Positions 46,401 to 56,016 of a stretch of DNA of 64,000 nucleotides are shown in pieces. The translations under genes were made by a program, and so were the position numbers. How positions within the stretch are numbered: the first letter of the stretch is position 1; each line of letters begins with the position of its first letter. The stretch covers positions 72,761,665 to 72,825,664 of the forward strand of contig NC_084794.1 in NCBI RefSeq assembly GCF_963169125.1, read 5' to 3'. The DNA is from Humulus lupulus. Lineage: Eukaryota; Streptophyta; Magnoliopsida; Rosales; Cannabaceae. A model generated the notes under the pieces. The model ran no database searches. It had not been told where the DNA came from and saw only the letters and a program-made list of their open reading frames with translations.

Positions 46401-46989
46401 TTTTTCATCAGTAGCTCATCCTCAGGCGAATGGCCAGGTCGAAGCTGTAAACAAAACTCTCAAGAGTTCGCTAAAGAAAAAGTTGGAGGAAGCAAAGGGA
46501 TGATGGCGGGAAGAGTTTCCCCAAGTCCTATGGGGGTATAGGACTACAGCTCGAACATCAACGGGACATACCCCATTCTCTCTAGCATACGGTTGTGAGG
46601 ATATGTTGCCTATCGAGGTCGAAATCCCTACAATTCGAGCTCACATTTATGACCAAAGCTCGAACCACACTCAGCTCGAAGAAACCTTAGACTTGATCGA
46701 GGAAAAAAGAAACGAAGCTCAGTTGAGGAATGCTGTCTACCAGCAACGAGCTACCAGGTACTTCAACAAGAGGGTTTGAGATCGAAAGTTCAGTGTGGGA
46801 GATCTGGTGCTACGGCGTGTATTTTTGGCAACACGAGATCCAGCAGCTGGCGTGCTCGGGCCAAATTGGGAAGGACCTTACCAGATAGAATCGGTCATCC
46901 AGCCCAATGTTTATAAGCTAGCGAGGTTGGACGGGAGCCTGGTACCACGAGCATGGAATGGCGAACACCTAAGACCTTACTACCAATAG
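43449..46989 (+). pseudogene. pol: T1 pol: protease end, reverse transcriptase, RNase H, integrase
   Basis: One frame throughout, interrupted only by stops (about 43855, 43885, 44407, 44926, 45478, 46006, 46501, 46777). The protease C-terminal segment is NVLLGRPAQVGLG. Reverse transcriptase runs 43900-44930 with DVFAWSH, ANPVLVPKPN, YSDLNKACPKDCFPLPRID and the catalytic YVDD at 44434-44445. RNase H is at 45270-45620 (LYVDGSSNENGSG, NNEAEYEALL, CYSDS, NADAL). Integrase runs 45900-46989: a His-His-Cys-Cys zinc site ending CDKCQRF, catalytic Asp in GIDLIG, Asp in SDNGTQFD, and Glu at 46441-46443 (GQVEAVNKT). It ends in a GPYQI-type tail. All catalytic residues are intact; only the stops disable it. 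Confidence 0.93.
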
Positions 46990-47810
46990 TATAGGAAGGA
47001 TGTTGCCTGTAACCATGATTGTTTATTAGTACTATTTTGTCTACTTTTGAATTCCATCAAATAAAGATCTATTTCGTTCAATATGTTATATTTCTCTTTA
47101 TTTTTGCAATCTCTCTTAATTTAATAACCTATGGTCACACTCATAGGATATTAAGGGGGCATCATTGGTATATATACCATTAGCTTGAAAAATAAAATAA
47201 CATACATGAAATGCATGCAAGCGTTTGGAGATAACCAAATGCGCCAGTTGGGACGGTTTGGATATAACCAAGCTGTCCAAAACGTACAAGTGAATGGATT
47301 ACAAACCAATCACAACCTTAAAAGGTTTGGAACAAACCAGCTAGAACTAATCGACGATAAGTTGGAACCTAAACCTACTTCGAGATAAGTCGAGATCGAG
47401 GCTGGAATATCTTATGGAAAAATAGTTTCAAACTCATAACCTCGGAGAAATAACCGAGGACGAGAAAAAGTAACTAAGAAATAAGATATAACTAAACCAT
47501 TTGCATTACACACCATACAAGTACTTTCGGGTTCATGGTTAAAGTAATATCTGACCTTGATAAATAACGAGATCGGAAGCGGATAATTCGAGTTAACGGT
47601 GCATGAATGCATTGATTCTCGAGCCTAAATCCAAACTATGTTTGTACGAATAAAAAAACATATACGATTCTTTAATATAAAATGTGCAAAATATTTCAAA
47701 ACCAAGAAATGTAAAGCATAAGTATTAAAATAAAAAAGAAATTGTATCAGCCCTACGGGCATAAATTAAAGTAATTACAAATATAAAGGGACACAGCCCC
47801 GAGGTGAGGT
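46990..47810 (+). repeat. T1 spacer with array of GG-N6-CC hairpins
   Basis: Between the pol stop and the end of the antisense ORF. Perfect hairpins lie at 47221-47242 (GCGTTTGG, loop AGATAA, CCAAATGC) and 47251-47278 (GGACGGTTTGG, loop ATATAA, CCAAGCTGTCC, with two G-U pairs). Looser ones are at 47290-47313 (GTGAATGG, loop ATTACAAA, CCAATCAC) and about 47350-47371 (AAGTTGG, loop AACCTAAA, CCTACTT). No protein-like frame is supported; the frame at 47185-47388 is a by-product of the repeats. Confidence 0.8.
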
Positions 47811-50541
47811 TCAGGAAAGAGCAGTTCCCTTGGCCTTCTCAGCATCAGCGGCACTAGACCCCTCAGGACGAATAACATGACTATCCTTCTGAGCAGCCTC
47901 CCGAGCAACCTCATTCGCCTCGAGTCGGGCATTCCACCGCTCCACATACTTCGCCTCAAGAGGACCCAGGAAGATGGTGTCGAGGTCGGCATTATCGACC
48001 CAGATTTTGTACATGGCTTAGTCGACTGCCTTTTCCTTCTTCTCTTTGAACTCATCAAGGAGGCGGGCCTTCTCATTCTCCATGATCTCGAAAGTGGCAG
48101 CTTTCTCCTCCTCGAGCTTGACATTAGCCCTCTCCAGCTCCGCAAGACGAGTCTTCACCTGTTCAAGCTCGGCCTTCGAATCTTTGAGTTCATCAGCTGT
48201 CTTAAGCTGGAGATCCCTCGACGCTTAGGCCAGAGACATGCTCGTGTGCACCTCGTTGGTCAGCTTATAATTAAGTTGTGCCGAAACGACGAGGGCCTGA
48301 AACACAAAGGATGAATTAGAGCACAAGCCAATACATAAGCAGTTAAAGGAGAGTTGCGAAAATTACCGCAGTAGTAAGTTCAATACTCTTATCATAAAGA
48401 GTATTACAGTCTGGGGCCTTATGCACAAGATCCCAGTGGTCAACACTGAATCCTAAAAAACTCTGACCCACTCGAGAAAGGACGTCTAAGCTAAGTACAG
48501 CTCCTTGGGTCCCGGCAGTACCATCAAGCACGAACTCTTCAACATGAGGTCGGGCCGACGGCAGGAGTACCTTGGAAACGGAGGGTTTCTTCGGAGGTCG
48601 GCCGACTGTTAGTTGAGTGGCGGCTGGAGGAAGCGAGGCAGGCGCTGTCGAAAACGATGCATCGACCTGGACAGTCGGCTCCTCAGTTGTGCTCGCAGCA
48701 GTTTGAGCCGTTGGGGTCTTCTCAGTGCGCCTGGGGACTTTGGATGGCTGATCGGATTTTCGCGAGCCTCTTGGGCGTTTACTCTTTTGAGCTCCCTCAT
48801 CACTGAAAAGCACGGCGTCAAGATCGGGATCCATAGCACCTGCACAGTACCAATCGAAGTTAAACATAATGCTAACAAAACTTGGAAGAAAAAAAAAACC
48901 AAGTAAAGAAAGACCTAACTGGAACTCTCCCCCGAGCTTGAGCTCGGAGACCATGAAATTCCCCCATCTTCAGAAGAGGCGGGGGGAGTACCTTCCCTAT
49001 AGGTGGACGTCAACCTCGAAAGGTCCCTATAGTCGTTGGTCCTATACTGGACGGCTATTCCATCCTACACCTCGTTCAGACTGTACATAGTGTCATATTT
49101 CTCGAGCCAACTATCAAACCTATGAACTCGATCATCTACCCGAGTCCATATTAGAAATGGTCCCTATCGTCCTTGCATAATACTAACCTATCAGGTTTGT
49201 GTTTTAACAGGGTGGGGGACCACATTTTCAAGCTTAGGATGACTGTACCTTGATCATCCGAGCTCGAGCTCGAGGCTTCGTCGTTGGCCTCGTTCCCCGA
49301 TTGTGGGCTCCGTCGGCGAACCGGAGGCGGGGGCCTCACCTCTCTCCTTGGAGGGAGGATTCCTGTTGGCAAAGGCACGAGCTCCCAGAGGTCGTACTTT
49401 TTGTTGGACCAATCCGAGGTGGACTGGCCATCTCCCAAAAGCCCGCAAGCTCGGAGCTTACTCTCATGCAAAAGATATGAGAGAGACCTCCTGCCATAAG
49501 GGAGTTGGAGCAGAGCCTCTCTATGCTCCTTCATCACGTCATCGGGAGTAGGACGGTGAAAGTTGGCTAGAAAATAAAACACATTTCAACTAAGTACAAC
49601 CTACAGACAAAAGTCCGAGCACAGAGATAAAGAAGGTTGGGGTACTTACGAATCCGTCTGAATGAATAGTATCGACACGGGGACAGTCCATCTGTCCAGA
49701 AGAAGGCTTTCTTAAAGTCAGGTGGATGGTTAGGAAGGTCCTCGAACACCTTTTTCTCTTTGGGGTAGCTCGAGAGATAGTAGAAGCTGTCTCTTCCCCG
49801 AGCTCGGGAGGGATTGCTTTTCAGACAGAAGAGATACAGAATCTCCTTTGGTGAAGGTCCTTTCCACTTCAACTCGTGGTATAACGACCTCAGGGCAGAC
49901 AGAACCCTGTAAGAATTAGTGTTGAGCTGGAACGGAGCCAACCCAACAAAATCCATGAACTCCTTGAAGAAAGACTTAAAAGGCAGTAGCGCTCCTGCCT
50001 TCATATGCTCCTGACTCCAAGCCGCATACCTCAGCCTGTTGTCAGGGTTTCCATTCCCTGGAGCATAGCAGCTTCGTTCGCTGGAGGTTGGAGCTCGACA
50101 CCTTAAGGAGCTTGACAACCTGAGACCGTGAAAGGCCAGGATATCAGTTATCTGGTTTATCGAGGCAACCGAGCTCTAGTAGTGCTCGGCCTCAAAGAAT
50201 TCCATCCTCGGTTGCGAGGTAGAAGGCTCCCCCATCAGTGAGAATTGGAGCTCTCCCGGACTGTACGCAACGGTCACTTTTAACCTAGGGTCGAGGGGGA
50301 TCGGCCTGGACCCTGAATTAGATTTTGGATAAAGAGCCTCTCAAAGGGTTCTCCTCTTCTTTTCTATGACCTCGACAATTTGGTGGCGATAGTGAGCTTG
50401 GGTTTCTTCCTGTTTGCACGCGAGATCGTATTCACGAATCAGACGTTGGTTCCAAGCAAACAACGATTCTGGGCTCGGGGATTTTGGCGAATACGGAATT
50501 GCCAGCAACGACCCCCACTGTCTTTCCAGATTCTGTGACAT
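47811..50541 (-). pseudogene. T1 antisense ORF with four short introns
   Basis: Read leftward from an ATG at 50541 (MSQNLERQWGSLLAIPYSPK). Exons by splice signals: 50541-49650, 49566-49249, 49171-48915, 48839-48367, 48296-47811. The introns are 83, 77, 75 and 70 bp with GT starts (GTAAGT at 49649, GTAATT at 48366) and AG ends (TTTTCTAG at 49567). Exon 1 holds the gypsy-type transposon domain (FKSFFKEFMDFVGLAPFQL, YLSSYPKEKKVFEDLP). Exon 4 is rich in Pro, Ser and Lys (DPDLDAVLFSDEGAQKSKRPR). Exon 5 is a coiled coil and ends MYKIWVDNADLDTIFLG. About five stops break it. This extra antisense gene is known in Tat elements; its function is not. Confidence 0.75.
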
Positions 50542-51391
50542 CTAGTGAGAAAGAAAAAATGGTGAGGGCCATGTATGCAAGAACTCAAGAATTGCGAGCT
50601 TGACAAGACAAACTCGGAGAATGCTCGGGCACGAAACGAGCTCGATAAAAAACCCGGTTAAGAGTCGGAACGTGTATTCTACGAGAAAAAGAGGGGAGTG
50701 GATAAATTTTTTGAAAATCCTGAAATATCAGGGAAAAAGGGTGACGGTTATTCAGAAATGGTAATCTTGGGTATCGTGTGTTCTTTAAAACCAAGATTTT
50801 GTACCCGATATCTTGGTGTGCAAGATATGTCTTTTAAATTTTGAAAACCCAGAAATAAAAGAACAACACAGACATAAACCGGCATAAAGGAAAACAAAAA
50901 GATCATCAGATACTTACACAATGATGGCGATTGCAGAGAAATCGTTGATTGAAGGAGAGGCTGCAGGTTCAACCTTATGATCTTGAACAAACTGGCGGTC
51001 CTTTGTTTCTTCGGCTGGGAGAACATGCACAAGCAAAAAGCTCTCTGAGATGGCTTCCGGTTTTGCCTCTTTTTTTTTTTCTTTTTCTGATGAGTGTAAA
51101 ATAAGAGGAAAACGATGACTAGGGTCTTATATATAGATGGTAAAAGTGGTAAAAAAGGGACTAATCTGAGCCATTGGCCAGAATCCTTATAAAATCCGAC
51201 GGTCAGGGATTGATGACATGATGGCACCGAAAAGGTGGCAGGCGAACGATCGTGGGAAGATTTCCAAGGTACTCGAGTACCTTGGATGAGCAATACCCAA
51301 CTGACATGTGTCCACTCTCAAGTGTGCGACGGTGCGGTTCCCGGAGAAAGTAGTTCAAAAGTTTCCTTCTCATGGGGTTCGAACAAATACT
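50542..51391. other. T1 3' untranslated region, likely promoter side of the antisense gene
   Basis: No pol-strand gene. On the minus strand a CTTATATATAGAT sequence near 51125-51137 mirrors TATATAAGACC, a TATA-like box about 590 bases upstream of the antisense ATG. A short CT-rich run (TTTTTTTTTTCTTTTTC) is at 51070-51087. The frame at 50748-51293 has no family resemblance. Confidence 0.45.
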
Positions 51392-51406
51392 TTTGAGGGG
51401 GCAAAA
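51392..51406 (+). other. T1 polypurine tract
   Basis: TTTGAGGGGGCAAAA lies directly before the 3' LTR start. Plus-strand synthesis in LTR retrotransposons primes from such a purine run. Confidence 0.8.
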
Positions 51407-52204
51407 TGTTACACCCAGATTTCGAGCCTTAAGAATTGTGATCTCGAAAGCTGGATTCGTTAGGAATGGGCTCGTAATGTCTGGAACATGTCTCCGCAAC
51501 CTAGGCACCGGACCTACAAGCAGAGGGCAGCCTTGAAGATGGTAGCCTCGAAACCATTACAAGCTCGAAAGACAGACATCGAAACACGTCTGTTGTCGGA
51601 TGGCCTCGGATCAGGGGCTCCGAGCCTGACATAAGTATGAGCTCGAAGTCGCATGATCTCCGGGAAATATCATAGCTCGAAAGTCAGTAAGAGACTCGGG
51701 TGGGAACAACACTGACAATATAGGTTGATAACTTTGAATATCCTAGTGAGCCATTTTGAAGAGACGCGGTCTACATTGATAGTTGGAAATCCCCTATAAT
51801 AAAGGGGTATTTATTATTCAGTTATACGCCCCCTGATCTTCAGGGGACGTTTCCTTGTATATAGGATTACAAGCTTTTAATGCCATTAAATTTATTTGCA
51901 TATACAGAATAACTTCCCGAAATGTGCGGGATAGTATTCTGAAAACCTCCTCTATAAATAGAGAGGTCATGCACCATTGTAAATGACCGAATTTTGGTGA
52001 GCTTGAGAGAAAACTATGGAGAATTCATTCTTGAGGAATTTCCAGAGATCATCTTAAAGTTCTAATAACAAAGACTCGTGGACTAGGCAGAGTTAACTGC
52101 TGAACCACATAAAAAATCCCATTTGTCTTATTATATTTTTCTGGCCATAACTATTTATTGTTTTCGTGCTCTCATTTCACTGTTGACGAAAAACAGCGTC
52201 AACA
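51407..52204 (+). repeat. T1 3' LTR (full length, 798 bp)
   Basis: Starts TGTTACACCC and ends GCGTCAACA. Promoter box TATAAATA is at 51953-51960, about 60 bases after AACTTCCCGAAATG. Two small hairpins lie upstream: CCCCT-ATAATAA-AGGGG near 51791 and CCCCTGA-TCT-TCAGGGG near 51831. The segment 51860-52067 is absent from the 5' LTR. Confidence 0.93.
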
Positions 52205-54300
52205 AATGATAATTTAACTTATAAAATAAATTATTGAAATAATTTTATTTTTTTAAATAAGTTATTAATTTTTTTATAATAATATTTTATTTTTAAATTA
52301 TAAACTTAATGAGATAAAAAAATTTATTCAAATAAAATCATTAGTTGATTGTTTTTTATTATCTTGTATTTTTTAAATTAATTATGTTTTATTTGAAATA
52401 TTAATTAGTAAAACAGAAGTTGATAAATGATAAAAGAAATATGTTTATACTAATAATGATAGAGTTAATTAAAATATTACAATATACTTATTATTACCAA
52501 AAAGACAAAACTCTTTCTTATTCTCTTAACTATCACTCCCAGCCGCACCCTCACTCTACTCACTCTCTCTCTCTCGTTCCATTTCTATCTTCTCATTGTA
52601 GGTCCGGCGTCGATGGCGGGGTTTGGTTGAGTGCTTGTCGATGATGGAAGTGGCATCACGTGCTCTATTTCTCTCTCTCACTCGTCAATGGGGATTGGTC
52701 TAGGGCTCATCGACGGTGGGGATTGGTCACGAGCGGCAGTCCGTTGATGGGGGTTTGTTTGTCTCTCTTTCCATTTCTTTCTTTCTCTCTCGTTCTCTCT
52801 CTTTGTTGTTGTAGGTGGTCGGTGGGTGAATTTACACAGGGCGGTGCGATGGGGGCTCGACTTGTGCCAGACTCTGTTTCTTCTAGTGGCACTTTGGTAT
52901 GTGCTTTTTTTTCTTGATTTTTTTATATCAATTATTTTGGATCTGTAATATTGTAAAGTTAAAATTGAGTTGTGTTGTCTTTATTTTTGCTGATTTGGTT
53001 TTATTATGTGAAAGTATATATTTGATAATCTGATTTTAGGTTTGACTCTACTGTGTTTACTCATAACTTGTTCTTTGTTCTTCTAGCTTTATGAAAAAAA
53101 TACACTTTAGATTATTAGACAAAGAAAATTCAACACTATCATTAAGTATTTGTTATAATCAGAGTTATGTGGAATACTGATTTGTTGTTATTGCTTCTTA
53201 ATAATGCAAATTTTGGTTTCTGATTTGCTCTCTACATTGATTTCTTATAATGAATAACTCTATTTGTGTTCTTTTTTTTGTCTTGTTTGTGATATTTTCA
53301 TCGATATTAACACACACATATATGCAGTCATTGATATATGTAGTCATCGCTATTAACACCATTGGCAGCAAGTGCAAGAAATTTAAAAAAATTGCAATGC
53401 CATGCATTCAAGGAATTTTTAAATTATATATATGTTTATATAACTTGAATGTACAAGCCTTTCTTTGTTTCTTCTTATTTATGATCAATTTTTCGGTAGT
53501 ACCTTATATGAGTGTTATAACGTGCCTTATTTATCATTGATTAGGTGTTCATTAATATTATGATTTTGTAGTGTAATATGAACTTTTAATATCTTAGAAT
53601 CTTTGTTACTCAGACTAATGATAAAATGTTTTCATATTTTCAAAACTATATTTCTACTCTTTTTATCTTTCTTATCAATGAATTTTTTTTCTACAAAGTT
53701 ATTGTCTCGAATATGCTTACTTCTGTCTCTACTCTTTTAGTTCACTATTAAGTATCACGATGGAGGAAACAAGAGCATAATTAATCATGGATTGGAGGGT
53801 GGAGCTATCTTCGAACTTTAATTTCTTTGTGTATTTGATTATGTTTTGTTGTTCACAGGTGAAATGTGTGAAGGACTAGGAGTTTGTTATGTCTTGTGTA
53901 TACTTCAAAAATTTAGTTAGAACTAAGAATCTTACGAAGTGGTGATAGTTATGGTTTAAATTGAATATTGTAACTTTGATTTAATTAATGTATAATGTTA
54001 TAATACTCATAGTTTGTGAGATATGTTTAGTTGTCATCCAAGCTTACATAGTTTTTTTTTTTATGCAAGAATATATTTACATTTTAATATTTTTAAGGAT
54101 ACTTACATAGTTAAGACAATGATGTATTTACATAGTTAAGGCAAGAATTATACATTTTAATATTATAAGTTTAGCTTTATAATATACTCAATTATGTTGA
54201 TTTTGTATGCTGGGTGATTTTGTTTGGATTATACTTTAATTATACAATAAATTTTGAATGAATGTAGAGATTTAAAGAAGGGGAATTTTTTCCCATTTTC
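52205..54300. other. CACTA interior, right part
   Basis: AT-rich except 52500-52900, which has TCTCTCTCTC runs and a GC-richer part (GGTCCGGCGTCGATGGCGGG). That patch is unlike the rest and could be a captured host fragment or an untranslated leader, but its open frames (52420-52644, 52660-52917) match nothing I know. No transposase motif was seen. Confidence 0.45.
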
Positions 54301-54603
54301 TGTGTGTGGTACATCAGTTCAAAATATTATGTCGTCTCATGTACCACATGGCACATTGTTTGCTTAAAACCTGTTATCTCATGTTACAACAGTTGCCCAT
54401 AAATTGTCGTATCATGTATTGCAGGGATGACGTTTTCACAGCAATTGTCGTCCTTGTGGTACATGAGACGACAATTTTATTTGAACTATTGTCTCCTGCT
54501 AGTACATGGCAACACATTGCGTGGTACAACAGTATCAGAACTGCTGTATGAACATTCTTACCATAGTTTAGAACTGTGGTACCACCTCAATTTTTTAGTA
54601 GTG

Positions 54604-55264
54604 CACATGTGCATGGGCCATGCACACGTGGCACATGTTGCACGACACTATAAAGATTTAATAATTTCACATAAAATCATAAAAGAATAATCTCAAGTCT
54701 AATAATGAATCCTCAATGTTTGCAAAACAAGAATCATGCACCTAATTAAATGTCGAATATTTGAACGTAAAACTAAATTTACACCCGACATGCGGATGTG
54801 AGAAATTTTTTAAAAGTGTATGGAGAATGGTAGATTTTAGTCTTTTTAATTCTTAGAAATCGCGTAAGATTTTGTTAAAAAAATATCTTACCAACTTGAT
54901 TTATATCCCAAAGCTATACTAAAATCGTACTTTAAAATATAATTAAAAGAATTATTTTATTTTTAGTTGTCATTTTCCAAATATGAAGCCCATTTATTAT
55001 TCTTAACTTAAATAAAATAATCACAGGAGTATATTTCCCTCTTTATATTTATTTTTCTCACAGAATAATTGATTTAACACAATTAATTAATAGTAAATAA
55101 TTTATCATAATGATTTAAGATATAACACATTGGTACCCATTCCCTTTGCCATATAGATAAGTAAAATAATTACATCTTTAGCTTTGTAGAAAAATAAAAA
55201 ATGATATCTCAAGATTACCACATTTTCATAAATATCACAATTTTAATTAAGTTGGAAATGTTTC
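54604..55264. other. Flank between CACTA and T3
   Basis: AT-rich, no gene and no repeat recognised. It begins with a CATGTGCATGGGCCATGCACACGTG palindrome-like stretch. Confidence 0.4.
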
Positions 55265-55951
55265 TGTGTATCCTAATTTCAGCACGAGTCTTTTACTTAG
55301 ATTGTGTACAACTGGCAGGTAACTACAGGGAAGGAATAGCCTTTAAGTCTAGGTATCCTCCACATTGATAGCACAGTTCTCATGACGATTGCACGAGCTA
55401 GGGATGCATAAATTGAAAGTGCGAGCTTGTAATATTTATAAGGCACGACCTCCATGATACGAGCTCGACGGTGTATCGAGTTAGTGGTAACTTGGAGATA
55501 TGGCGTGTCCACAGATTCCCGAAGACTCAGATACTTTATACGATCATTTATGGCCAGCCTGTGATAGTTAATGTCTCAGATATTAAGAGATTATTTATTT
55601 CATGATTAGATCATATCCTAGAATAAAATGGGAATATTTCATAATAAATGTAATATATACGCAAATCCATGATTGACTCATGCGGTTACCCAAACCTGTC
55701 CAAGGAATTTCTCTATAAATGTTGAGAATATTGGACGGGAAAATGGACGATTATTCTGAAATACCGAGACTCTGTCAAAATAGAGAGAGAAAAACAATAA
55801 TAATATAGACTCGTAGACTAGGTGGATTTTAACCACTTAACCACGTAAAAAGACCAGTGTTCTTGAGAGTAATTTTCTTCGGTTTCCCATCAAGCACTAA
55901 TTCAACCTTGTTATTTTCTTGATTCACTGTTGGCGAAAAACTGCGTCAATA
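55265..55951 (+). repeat. T3 5' LTR, left end approximate
   Basis: The right end is fixed by the primer region. The terminal bases are CAATA where T1 has CAACA, so the terminal CA has mutated. The left end is placed at TGTGTATCC by loose similarity to the T1 start. A promoter-like CTCTATAAATG lies near 55712. Confidence 0.6.
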
Positions 55952-56016
55952 GTTTGGTGCTTTCATTGAGAGTTAAAATTAGCGATTTCATCAAAATTCC
56001 CAACCAAACCCTCATC

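Larger units (their letters stand above)
37821..52204 (+). mobile_element. Element T1: complete Tat-lineage Ty3/gypsy retrotransposon, target duplication AATGA
   Basis: TGTTACACCC starts both LTRs (37821-38410 and 51407-52204). AATGA at 37816-37820 is repeated at 52205-52209. The order is LTR, primer region, gag, protease, reverse transcriptase, RNase H, integrase, hairpin spacer, antisense ORF, polypurine tract, LTR. The pol order places it in Ty3/gypsy, and the CHHC gag knuckle and antisense ORF point to the Tat lineage. It is not functional: there are two stops and a frame change in gag, about eight stops in pol, and a 2325-bp solo LTR inside the protease region. Confidence 0.93.
35928..54603. 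mobile_element. CACTA-like DNA transposon, non-autonomous, split by retrotransposon T1
   Basis: The left end reads CACTACTACAAAACTG. The right end, reverse complemented, reads CACTACTAAAAAATTG, so 14 of the first 16 bases match. CAC precedes 35928 and CAC follows 54603, a 3-bp target duplication as CACTA (En/Spm) elements make. Subterminal regions hold many direct and inverted copies of GACAACAG and GACGACAGT with TGTCGTCTCATGT (35940-36480 and 54310-54540), also typical. Without T1 the element is about 4287 bp. No transposase was found. The interior is AT-rich, with one GC-richer, CT-rich patch at 52500-52900. Confidence 0.7.

Noticed and set aside
50748..51293. 181-residue minus-strand frame upstream of the T1 antisense gene
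   Set aside because: Contains a poly-Lys run from a T tract and no recognisable domain; more likely leader or promoter sequence of the antisense gene.
52420..52917. Two plus-strand frames as a host gene
   Set aside because: Low-complexity CT-rich sequence, no domain, no splice-consistent structure seen.
53250..53540. Hydrophobic 96-residue frame
   Set aside because: AT-rich poly-T sequence gives Phe/Ile/Leu-rich frames by chance; no family signal.
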